Shown here piece after piece: positions 34,078 to 40,056 of a stretch of DNA of 40,056 bases. Position 1 is the stretch's first letter. Each line of letters starts with the position of its first letter. Under the pieces are notes generated by a model, which had not been told where the DNA came from, did not search any database, and was given only the letters and a program-made list of their open reading frames with translations. This DNA comes from Pseudolactococcus plantarum (lineage in GTDB: Bacteria > Bacillota > Bacilli > Lactobacillales > Streptococcaceae): positions 1 to 40,056 of the forward strand of contig NZ_JXJX01000013.1 of NCBI RefSeq assembly GCF_002441715.1, written 5' to 3'. The translations under genes were made by a program, and so were the position numbers.

Positions 34078-34156
34078 GAAGCTTGTGGATAGATGAGTTA
34101 TTAAAAAGTCATTGCATACAAGTTTCATAATTTGAAAGATTATAGTGCGCACTATA
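34078..34156 (+). promoter_or_regulatory. Structured 5' leader of lysin 3: stem and palindrome
   Basis: GAAGCTTGTG (34078-34087) pairs with TACAAGTTTC (34117-34126) through two G-U pairs, where leader A has Watson-Crick pairs. The palindrome TATAGTGCGCACTATA (34141-34156) is perfect over 16 bp. Confidence 0.65.
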
Positions 34157-34179
34157 TATTACTTTTTAAAGGAGGAGAG

Positions 34180-34845
34180 ATGAGCTATAAACAATTAATT
34201 TATCCCAATATTAATATTGGGGCAACAGCTGGTTGGTGTCTTAAATATGTGGATGACACTGTAAATGCACCACAAAGAAGCGTTAATGCACAAATTGCAT
34301 ATAATATTGCCAATACTAAAGGGTGGGTAAAAGCAGATACAGCTTTCCCTAAAAATGTCTGGTTTGTGTTATTTTGGTCAATTAACAGGGGGCCAAATAC
34401 GGGACAAGGACATGTTGCACTTGCTTACGTTAATAGCAATGGTGCCATACAAATTCATGATAGTGAAGTCCATTCTGGGTCTAGAGGTATTTACACATCA
34501 TTAGCAGAAATCAGTAACTGGTTTGCTAATTTTGGTTTTCAATATTTAGGATGGTCTATCGGAGTAGATGGTGTACAACTAATTGCTGGTAAAGATGAGT
34601 CTAACGACGACAATGGTAAAAAAGAAGGAGATTTTAAAATGTATTGTATTATTAATAATGGAACAGGTTTACTGTTTTTCAACGGTCAAAACATGACGTC
34701 GCTGACTGATCCTGATGAAATGAAAGTACTAAATACGATTTATAAGGCTAATACAGGTAAAGATATACCTATTATGGATTGGTCAAATCGTTCGGCTCCA
34801 TGGGATGCCCGACTACAAAGAGTCGTAAATGGTTTGAAAAAATAA
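34180..34845 (+). CDS. CHAP-type endolysin with internal start (lysin 3)
   Basis: The 221-residue protein starts at ATG 34180, behind AAAGGAGGAG; a longer in-frame version from 34132 crosses the leader palindrome. The CHAP domain shows C20 in GATAGWCLKYVDDT and H78 in GQGHVALAYV, followed by AIQIHDSEVHSG. The linker NGKKEGDFK leads to a 68-residue C-terminal module (MYCIINNGTGLLFFNGQNMT, ending RLQRVVNGLKK). No signal peptide is present. The GH24 gene follows after 44 bases in the same operon. CHAP enzymes cut stem peptides or the glycan-peptide bond. Confidence 0.85.
   Translation: MSYKQLIYPNINIGATAGWCLKYVDDTVNAPQRSVNAQIAYNIANTKGWVKADTAFPKNVWFVLFWSINRGPNTGQGHVALAYVNSNGAIQIHDSEVHSGSRGIYTSLAEISNWFANFGFQYLGWSIGVDGVQLIAGKDESNDDNGKKEGDFKMYCIINNGTGLLFFNGQNMTSLTDPDEMKVLNTIYKANTGKDIPIMDWSNRSAPWDARLQRVVNGLKK
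34624..34641 (+). promoter_or_regulatory. Internal ribosome binding site and start in lysin 3
   Basis: GAAGGAGAT (34624-34632) lies 8 bases before the in-frame ATG at 34639 and encodes EGD. Predicted C-terminal product: 68 residues. Confidence 0.7.
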
Positions 34846-34889
34846 GGCAAATTAAAGATTAATAAAGTAATAAAAATGGAGGATAAGCA

Positions 34890-35600
34890 ATGAAGGTAGG
34901 AACAAAAGGTTTAAATCTCATTAAAGAGTATGAAGGATGTAGACTTACCGCTTATGATATTGGTGATGGGATGATCACGATTGGCTGGGGACATGCAGAA
35001 TCTAAGTCGAGCACAAGTTTAGTGGCAGGTGTCACAACTTGGTCACAAGCTAAAGCAGATGCTCAATTAATTTCTGATTTAGTCTCTTATGAAAATGCCG
35101 TCAGTGGTTTTTTCACTCGATCATTTAATCAGTCTCAATTTGATGCACTTGTATCTTTTGCTTATAACTTGGGCGGTGGTGTATTTGATAAATATGGTTG
35201 GAGCAGGACGGCAAGTGATAGTTGGATTTGTTCTCAAATGATACTTTATGTCAATAAGGGGACACAATTCGAAGCAGGACTGACTCGAAGACGTAAGGCA
35301 GAGATTGCACTCTATCAATCAACTGCTAGCGATAATGATAATAAGAATAAAGAAGGAGATCTAGAGATGTTTATAGCAAAATGTACAGGTGGAAATGTGA
35401 ATCAATATATTAAAAATGGTTCGTTTGTATTGTTTAATTTAAATCGAGGTACGTACAGTATTTTAAATGGCCAAAGCCAAGTTGATGCTGTGACTGAAGG
35501 CTATCAGTTATCAACGGCTAAAAGTTTAACAAAAGGTAGCATGTCTTATTTAGTCATTACAAATTTGATTATGGGTGCAAAATTAGATTATCGTGGCTAA
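34890..35600 (+). CDS. GH24 lysozyme-type endolysin with internal start (lysin 4)
   Basis: The 236-residue protein has an N-terminal T4-lysozyme-type (GH24) muramidase domain: LIKEYEGCRLTAYDIGDG with catalytic E15, TIGWGHAESK, FNQSQFDALVSFAYNLGGG, and GLTRRRKAEIALY. It cuts the MurNAc-GlcNAc backbone. The linker DNDNKNKEGDLE precedes a 77-residue module (MFIAKCTGGNVNQYIKNGSF) different from the others. GGAGG lies 8 bases before the ATG. It shares the late promoter with lysin 3, so amidase/endopeptidase and muramidase are made together. No signal peptide is present. Confidence 0.88.
   Translation: MKVGTKGLNLIKEYEGCRLTAYDIGDGMITIGWGHAESKSSTSLVAGVTTWSQAKADAQLISDLVSYENAVSGFFTRSFNQSQFDALVSFAYNLGGGVFDKYGWSRTASDSWICSQMILYVNKGTQFEAGLTRRRKAEIALYQSTASDNDNKNKEGDLEMFIAKCTGGNVNQYIKNGSFVLFNLNRGTYSILNGQSQVDAVTEGYQLSTAKSLTKGSMSYLVITNLIMGAKLDYRG
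35351..35369 (+). promoter_or_regulatory. Internal ribosome binding site and start in lysin 4
   Basis: AGAAGGAGAT (35351-35360) lies 8 bases before the in-frame ATG at 35367. Predicted product: 77 residues. Confidence 0.7.
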
Positions 35601-35635
35601 AAAATGACATAAGTATTACGATAAAAACAAAACGA

Positions 35636-35668
35636 GCAATTAACAGGTGAGCTGTTGATTGCTTTTAT
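35636..35668 (+). terminator. Terminator after lysin 4
   Basis: AGCAATTAACA pairs with TGTTGATTGCT (one G-U), then T. Confidence 0.75.
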
Positions 35669-35805
35669 AGTCTTTGGAAATGAGTTTATGAATTTAAAAA
35701 ATGAGGTAGATAATCTTAATCAATCAATTCATATTGCTATTACTGGGATAATTTAAGCAGAAAAATGAATAATGAAAAAGGATATTTCAATAGAAGAGAG
35801 GAAAA

Positions 35806-36132
35806 ATGGAATATAAATTAATTGGCATATCATGCCTTATCTTGATAATCTTAGGGTTATCTTGGATAAAAGATGGTGAAAAGATGGAGCCACCAATAAA
35901 AAAGAGGACACTAATTGACTTTGTAACGATCGGTATATTTTGGGGTGTATTTGAATTTCTTGATAAATCAGGATCGAATACTTATCTAAATGAAATATCT
36001 TTGGTGATTAACGGATCTTTACTGTTCTTTTTTGCTCGAATGGTTCAACTGATTTGTCAAATTAATCCTATGATTCAGGAATTGGTAAAGTATCTTAAAT
36101 CAAAGGGGATTGACACGGAGGAAGACAAATGA
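35806..36132 (+). CDS. Holin-like membrane protein
   Basis: The 108-residue protein has a hydrophobic N-terminal helix (about 4-21, LIGISCLILIILGLSWI), a second at about 36-53 (LIDFVTIGIFWGVFEFL) and a third at about 63-84 (LVINGSLLFFFARMVQLICQ), with a charged C-terminal tail GIDTEEDK. Three helices, small size, and overlap with a lysozyme gene fit a phage holin, which opens the membrane so that lysins reach the wall. GAGAGG lies 8 bases before the ATG. ATGA couples its stop to the GH25 gene. Exact holin family not identified. Confidence 0.7.
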   Translation: MEYKLIGISCLILIILGLSWIKDGEKMEPPIKKRTLIDFVTIGIFWGVFEFLDKSGSNTYLNEISLVINGSLLFFFARMVQLICQINPMIQELVKYLKSKGIDTEEDK

Positions 36133-37415
36133 AGAAAATAGTAGCAAGCTTAGTTTTTGTCTTATTTATGTTTACAGATGCAACAATAGTCATGGCAGCA
36201 GTTGAAGATCGTGGCGTAGACTGGTCAGTTTATCAGGGAGATCAGGGTAAATTTGGCTATGGACATGATAAGTTTTCAATCTCACAGATTGGTGGCTACA
36301 ATGGTACTAGCATCTATTGGCAGTCGACTTATGCCTCACAGGTGCAGTCATCGATCGCACAAGGAAAACGTGCTCACACATATATCTGGTACCAAAGTGT
36401 AACTAACACAGCTTTGGCCAAAAATATATTAGATACAATGCTGGCACAAGTTCAAACACCTAAAGGGTCTATTGTGGCCTTAGATGTTGAGGACGGAAAC
36501 GCTAATACTGATGTGATTTTTTGGTCATTACAGTACATCAAAGATCGTGGCTATACACCATTGTTATATGGATATAAACATTTCTTGACCAATAATCTTG
36601 ACTTGAAACGTATCTCAGACAAGTTTGGGCTTTGGTTGGGTGAGTATCCTGACTATAATGTTACCCCAATACCTAATTATAATTTCTTTCCGTCTTGGGA
36701 TAATATCCAGGTCTTCCAGTTCACATCAACTTATGTGGCTGGAGGACTTGATGGTAACATCGATCTGTCAGGTGTGACAGACAACGGATATCGTCACGGT
36801 GACGCAGAAAAACCGAACAATAATACACCAGCAATCGATGCAGGTAAAGAGGCTGATAAAGTTAAGGGTAATGAAAAGCAAGTCGGTATGACAGTCAAAG
36901 TCAACTTTAGTGCAAGTAACTACGCAACTGGTGAAGCTATCCCGCAGTGGGTTAAAGGGACATCCTACCCAATTATTGAAAAATCAGGTGATAAGGTTCT
37001 GCTTGGCGGTATCATGAGCTGGTTAAGTGTATACGACGTTGAGACTTTGGATATATCAACAAGTGGAACAAGTGCAAGTGGAACAAGTGCAATCACACCA
37101 AAAACAGGCATGCAAACTCATGTCGTGCAATACGGAGAAAACCTAAGTGGCATTGCTACGGAGTATGGCACGACATGGCAAGAGTTGGCGCGTGTTAATG
37201 CTTTAAGCAACCCTAGCATTATTTACCCTGGTCAAACCTTAAGTGTGTCAGGCGGTCAATCTGTAGCGACACAAGCACGTCAGTGTGTTGTAGAATCAGG
37301 CGATACACTATCAACGATTGCTGCACAGTTCGGCACAACGGTGGAACGTCTAGTGTCAGATAACGGCATTAGCAATCCTAACTTTATTCAAGTTGGTCAG
37401 GTGTTGAACTTTTAG
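36129..37415 (+). CDS. Secreted GH25 lysozyme with two LysM repeats (lysin 5)
   Basis: The 428-residue precursor starts with a signal peptide (MKKIVASLVFVLFMFTDATI, cleavage after VMAA, about residue 24). The GH25 muramidase domain follows (GVDWSVYQG with D31, IVALDVEDG with D119 and E121, FQFTSTYVAGGLDGNIDLS). Then comes an SH3-like region (VNFSASNYATGEAIPQWVKG) and, after a Ser/Thr/Gly linker with repeated SGTSASGTSA, two LysM repeats (THVVQYGENLSGIATEYGTT; CVVESGDTLSTIAAQFGTT). This is the lactococcal phage lysin type. Unlike lysins 1-4 it can leave by the Sec route. No internal EGD start is present. Confidence 0.92.
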   Translation: MKKIVASLVFVLFMFTDATIVMAAVEDRGVDWSVYQGDQGKFGYGHDKFSISQIGGYNGTSIYWQSTYASQVQSSIAQGKRAHTYIWYQSVTNTALAKNILDTMLAQVQTPKGSIVALDVEDGNANTDVIFWSLQYIKDRGYTPLLYGYKHFLTNNLDLKRISDKFGLWLGEYPDYNVTPIPNYNFFPSWDNIQVFQFTSTYVAGGLDGNIDLSGVTDNGYRHGDAEKPNNNTPAIDAGKEADKVKGNEKQVGMTVKVNFSASNYATGEAIPQWVKGTSYPIIEKSGDKVLLGGIMSWLSVYDVETLDISTSGTSASGTSAITPKTGMQTHVVQYGENLSGIATEYGTTWQELARVNALSNPSIIYPGQTLSVSGGQSVATQARQCVVESGDTLSTIAAQFGTTVERLVSDNGISNPNFIQVGQVLNF

Positions 37416-37424
37416 GAGGTATCT

Positions 37425-37748
37425 ATGGCGAAATTACACGCAGTACTATACACTAAACCACATTGTATGCTCTGCAAAATGACACCTAAATTACGAGATA
37501 GTCTAGGATTGCCATATGAAAACACTTACTATGGAAATTCAGAGCAGACAAACTCTATTGAGTTAGATAGCAAAGATATTTCTAAGCGTGAATGGAGTGA
37601 AAAGAAGGTCGAAAAACTCAAAGCAAAGTATCAGATAACGTCATTGCCACTGATCAAAATCATTGATGATGAAACTGAGAAAGTTTTAGATGTTTGGTCT
37701 GGTTTCGTTCCTGATAAGATTAAGTTTTGGAATTCAAAAATAAATTAA
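37425..37748 (+). CDS. Glutaredoxin/thioredoxin-like protein
   Basis: The 107-residue protein has a first strand LHAVLYTKPHCMLCKMTPKL, whose CxxC (C14-C17) is the redox site, and later ITSLPLIKIIDDE with the cis-proline, as in NrdH/glutaredoxin folds. Phages often carry such small redox proteins, usually with ribonucleotide reductase; here it follows the lysin by 9 bases with AGGAGG before the ATG. Its substrate is not evident. It closes the holin-lysin operon before a terminator. Confidence 0.75.
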   Translation: MAKLHAVLYTKPHCMLCKMTPKLRDSLGLPYENTYYGNSEQTNSIELDSKDISKREWSEKKVEKLKAKYQITSLPLIKIIDDETEKVLDVWSGFVPDKIKFWNSKIN

Positions 37749-37750
37749 AG

Positions 37751-37788
37751 ATAAAAGCCTTACAGACTTTGTGTTTGTAGGGCTTTTT
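37751..37788 (+). terminator. Terminator after the glutaredoxin-like gene; right end of the phage region
   Basis: AAAAGCC-T-TACA pairs with TGTA-G-GGCTTTT with a mismatch, then T6. Last identifiable phage-type element. Confidence 0.8.
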
Positions 37789-37798
37789 TGTATTTAAT

Positions 37799-37827
37799 TT
37801 GACATATAATTTTTTTTAGTGTTTAAT
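37799..37827 (+). promoter_or_regulatory. Promoter of the three-gene nuclease operon
   Basis: TTGACA (37799-37804), 17 bp, TTTAAT (37822-37827). The ATG used lies 30 bases downstream. Confidence 0.65.
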
Positions 37828-37856
37828 TGTATAAAAAGATTACCAAGGGGAAGTTC

Positions 37857-38969
37857 ATGTTTTATCAATATTTTAATGAAGAAATTACAGTAATGCCCAA
37901 TTTTTTGCAGAGAAAGTATATCACTTCCATTAGAGCGTTAGCCAAAACAGAAAAATATGAAAATATAAAAAAGTCTTTAAATGATATTTTAAATGAAAAG
38001 GTAACTGCGGATATTAAAATAAAAAAGATTTTAGCCAATTATAAAGATATAATTTTAGATGCTTATATTAATATACAATCATCAAAATCATTTAAGTATA
38101 GTGCTATATTTGAATTGCATGATGATATAGAAATAAAGGAAATCGTAAATAAAATCACAAAAGGAAATACTATTTTAAATTCAACTATTCGAAATGTTAG
38201 TAAAATTAATGATTATAAAGCTACGAAATTGAATGGTGCAATGATTTTTACTTTCTTGCTTGATGGTCAAAAAATTATAAATGATGTTATAAAAAAATTT
38301 AAAACGACATATTCTGCTGTTGTCAAATTGTGGGAAAACGAAATAGATGGAAATAAAAGAAAATTTATTGAAATAGATGTTGATAGTGTTGGCTTATATT
38401 TTAGGATGGAAAATAATGATTTTTTTGGAAACATGATTGGCAGTATAGCAGGATATCTCGAACAATGTATAGGTTTATCATTAGATCCAATTGACTTTTT
38501 TAGTACTTTAGAATACATAAAAGATATGGACGAGAATGGGAAAAACAAAAGTATTGCAAAGGTTTCTGCGCAAAAAATGGTTTTGGATACTGGATCACAA
38601 GCAGTATTAGATTCTAGTGAATCAGAAAATATTGTTTTGCCTATTTTAGGTGATTTAAAAAAAATAATGGAAGTTAATAATGAATTATTTTCTAAATCTC
38701 CAAAGATAAAACAACTTTTAGATTCGTTTATAAGTGACACCGAATTAACGTCTCATTTACCTTGGATCACATTTATATGGGATGATAAAATTAAAAGTAA
38801 AAAAATTCAAGTAAAATTTGATCTATCCGATTATCCATATACCCTTTTGAATTATTATAATCACAAAAAAGGAAGGAAAGGAATGAATGATGTCATTGAA
38901 TCAATACTCGAAGCATACTGCGAAATCAAAAATAATAAAGCTTGGGATAACAACTCCAGAGTTAGTTGA
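37857..38969 (+). CDS. Unknown protein, first gene of a three-gene operon
   Basis: I do not recognise this protein (370 residues from ATG 37857, behind AAGGGG; a TTG at 37827 lies inside the -10). It is lysine- and isoleucine-rich and soluble. Visible parts are a helical N-terminus (FLQRKYITSIRALAKTEKYE), a beta-rich middle with YSAIFELHDDIEIK and FIEIDVDSVGLYFRMENND, and a C-terminal FDLSDYPYTLLNYYNHKKGR. The acidic and aromatic residues show no known catalytic pattern. Its last 83 bases overlap the next gene in another frame. AT content is high compared with the core genes. It could be a sensor or adaptor for the nuclease encoded two genes on. Confidence 0.75.
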   Translation: MFYQYFNEEITVMPNFLQRKYITSIRALAKTEKYENIKKSLNDILNEKVTADIKIKKILANYKDIILDAYINIQSSKSFKYSAIFELHDDIEIKEIVNKITKGNTILNSTIRNVSKINDYKATKLNGAMIFTFLLDGQKIINDVIKKFKTTYSAVVKLWENEIDGNKRKFIEIDVDSVGLYFRMENNDFFGNMIGSIAGYLEQCIGLSLDPIDFFSTLEYIKDMDENGKNKSIAKVSAQKMVLDTGSQAVLDSSESENIVLPILGDLKKIMEVNNELFSKSPKIKQLLDSFISDTELTSHLPWITFIWDDKIKSKKIQVKFDLSDYPYTLLNYYNHKKGRKGMNDVIESILEAYCEIKNNKAWDNNSRVS

Positions 38970-39264
38970 TTCGTTTTTAAATAGTTTAGATAATTTTAAA
39001 AATAAAAGAATATATACTTCTTATGTACAAAGAAAGTTTAGTATATCTAAACAAGATTCTCGAAAGATTATATCAATCCTTGTAGATTCAGACATTTTAA
39101 TTACTGTTTTTCAAATAAAAATTAGAGATAAAACTTTTCCTAAGGAATACACAACTTTTAGTGAAATACCAGATTTCATTTTCGATGATGACTTATATGC
39201 AGATTTAAAAGTTGATTTAACTAAAGATGTATTTGTTTTTTTCAAGGTAAATAAAAATGAATGA
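38887..39264 (+). CDS. Small, possibly winged-helix protein, second gene of the operon
   Basis: The 125-residue protein starts within the end of the first gene, after a strong ribosome binding site (GGAAGGAAAGGA). Tandem ATG codons at 38887 and 38890 are both possible. It has helices around LVDSFLNSLDNFKNKRIYTS and VQRKFSISKQDSRKIISILV, then a hairpin DILITVFQIK, which suits a small winged-helix DNA-binding domain, and an acidic C-terminal part (FDDDLYADLKVDL). No named family. It overlaps the third gene by 8 bases. Confidence 0.7.
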   Translation: MMSLNQYSKHTAKSKIIKLGITTPELVDSFLNSLDNFKNKRIYTSYVQRKFSISKQDSRKIISILVDSDILITVFQIKIRDKTFPKEYTTFSEIPDFIFDDDLYADLKVDLTKDVFVFFKVNKNE

Positions 39265-39916
39265 ATTAGAAAAATTAGAAAATTTCGTAAATGATCAGAT
39301 TGATATAATAAGCAAAGGTTTAGAATATACTAAAGAACAATCTGATAATATTGATATAGCCATAGATCAAATAGTTTCTGGTAATTTCAAAAGTACAAAA
39401 GATATAGGGGATGCGCTAGAAAATTTAATAGCTAAAATTTTTGAAGTTCACAAATTATATTTTATAAAACAAAATTTAAGAACTAAAACAAATGAGATTG
39501 ACTTATTTATAGAGTTGAGTGAAAAAGGATATTTTTATAGATCTCGTTTATATCCATCATTACCAAAGAAGTTTTTAGTAGAATGTAAAAACTATAATGA
39601 AACAGTTGGCGTAACATATGTTGGTAAATTTTATAGTTTAATGAATGTGTCAAATACTAATAATGGTATTTTTATATCTAAGAAAGGTTTGACGGGTAAT
39701 CCTGATAGTTGGAGTGATTCAAAAGGATTGGTGAAAAAAATAGCTTTGAAGAATAATTGCTTTATATTGGATTTTGATTTGAGTGAACTGAAAAATTTAA
39801 AAGGTAAACATTTGAATAAAATGTTATCAGACAAATTGAATTGTCTTAAGTTAGATGTTTCATTTGAAAAATTTATAAAACCTCATGAATTAGAAAATAG
39901 TTTAAAAGACGCTTAG
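39257..39916 (+). CDS. PD-(D/E)XK restriction endonuclease-like protein, third gene of the operon
   Basis: The 219-residue protein has a coiled N-terminal helix (residues 1-45) and then an Mrr-type nuclease core: E55 in GDALENLIAKIF, NEIDLFIE with D82, and FLVECKNY with E109 and K111. This is the D-(x)n-ExK metal-binding site of PD-(D/E)XK nucleases. VTYVGKFYSLMN and GIFISKKGLTG follow, as in Mrr-like folds where they support the core. No methyltransferase or specificity gene lies nearby, so it is not a classic restriction-modification system. Eight-base overlap with the second gene shows coupling. Confidence 0.8.
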   Translation: MNELEKLENFVNDQIDIISKGLEYTKEQSDNIDIAIDQIVSGNFKSTKDIGDALENLIAKIFEVHKLYFIKQNLRTKTNEIDLFIELSEKGYFYRSRLYPSLPKKFLVECKNYNETVGVTYVGKFYSLMNVSNTNNGIFISKKGLTGNPDSWSDSKGLVKKIALKNNCFILDFDLSELKNLKGKHLNKMLSDKLNCLKLDVSFEKFIKPHELENSLKDA

Positions 39917-39964
39917 TTCCTTGCAGTTTAATATTAAGTAATTATATGCGTATTATACCTAGAA

Positions 39965-39989
39965 GCCTTTGATCAGTCAAGGTTTTTTT
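39965..39989 (+). terminator. Terminator after the nuclease operon
   Basis: CCTT-T-GA pairs with TCAAGG (one bulge) around TCAG, then T7. Confidence 0.65.
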
Positions 39990-40020
39990 GTATGCAGTAT
40001 GAAATGGTATATAAAAAATA

Positions 40021-40056
40021 ACTAAAGTGAACAGCTCCTGGTAAAATGGACATGAA
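40021..40056. mobile_element. Possible end of an IS3-family element at the window edge
   Basis: AGTGAACAGCTCCTGG, then TAAAATGGACATGAA, resembles the terminal sequence of IS3-family elements (TGAAC, a C-rich step, then AAAATTGGACA). Nothing beyond the edge is visible to confirm it. Confidence 0.3.

Noticed and set aside
35689-35760. A tiny coiled-coil gene upstream of the holin
   Set aside because: On recounting the bases, the frame stops after six codons, so there is no gene.
20955-40056. Attachment-site direct repeats flanking the accessory region
   Set aside because: Only an 8-base match (GAAATGGT, near 20965 and 40000) was found between the ends, which is expected by chance.

Overview
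The window is low-GC Firmicutes DNA, most likely from the Lactococcus/Streptococcus family (Streptococcaceae). This rests on the rsmH-ftsL-pbpX-mraY cluster, the acpS-alr, xseA-xseB-ispA-tlyA-argR-recN and proB-proA gene strings, and lactococcal-type phage genes. I worked from the sequence only, so family names come from motif recognition and not from database searches.

Bases 1-20955 are mostly core chromosome. The left edge holds the start of a minus-strand membrane protein next to a GH1 phospho-beta-glucosidase that has lost its N-terminal half. Core genes follow: acpS, alr, folD, xseA, xseB, ispA, tlyA, argR, recN, proB, two MurM/MurN-like FemABX ligases lying inside the proline operon, proA, rsmH, ftsL, pbpX, mraY, a GlcD-type FAD oxidase, and rplS with an L19-type leader. 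Extended -10 promoters lie directly against the start codons of acpS and xseA, so these messages are probably leaderless.

Bases 20955-37790 are accessory and phage-derived, but contain no head, tail, packaging or replication gene. They read as two tandem, stripped-down prophage-like units. Each begins with the same terminator repeat (21035-21080 and 31965-32005), followed by an ImmA/IrrE peptidase and a repressor on the minus strand, and ends with endolysin genes on the plus strand. Unit 1 is decayed: ImmA, a Cro-like gene and three early genes carry in-frame stops or frameshifts. It has kept or gained independently promoted minus-strand genes: AbiF with an upstream small RNA, a two-helix membrane protein, an orphan Cas2-like protein, a lipoprotein and others. 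Unit 2 is compact: a leaderless repressor faces an ArpU-type activator across repeated operators, with no early genes between them.

The units carry five different peptidoglycan hydrolase genes: two intact CHAP enzymes, a CHAP without its cysteine, a GH24 and a GH25-LysM. There is also a holin-like gene and a glutaredoxin. Two of the lysin promoters share 11-bp-spaced ATCGG repeats placed exactly 27 bp from the -10 box, a conserved 5' stem and a palindrome. Four lysins carry an internal ribosome binding site and ATG at the border of the C-terminal wall-binding module. I infer a repressor-ArpU-lysin regulon that survived loss of the phage body.

Bases 37790-40056 hold a tightly coupled three-gene operon of unknown function (a 370-aa protein, a small possible winged-helix protein and a PD-(D/E)XK nuclease). 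It is a candidate uncharacterised defence system. The right edge may touch the end of an IS3-family element.
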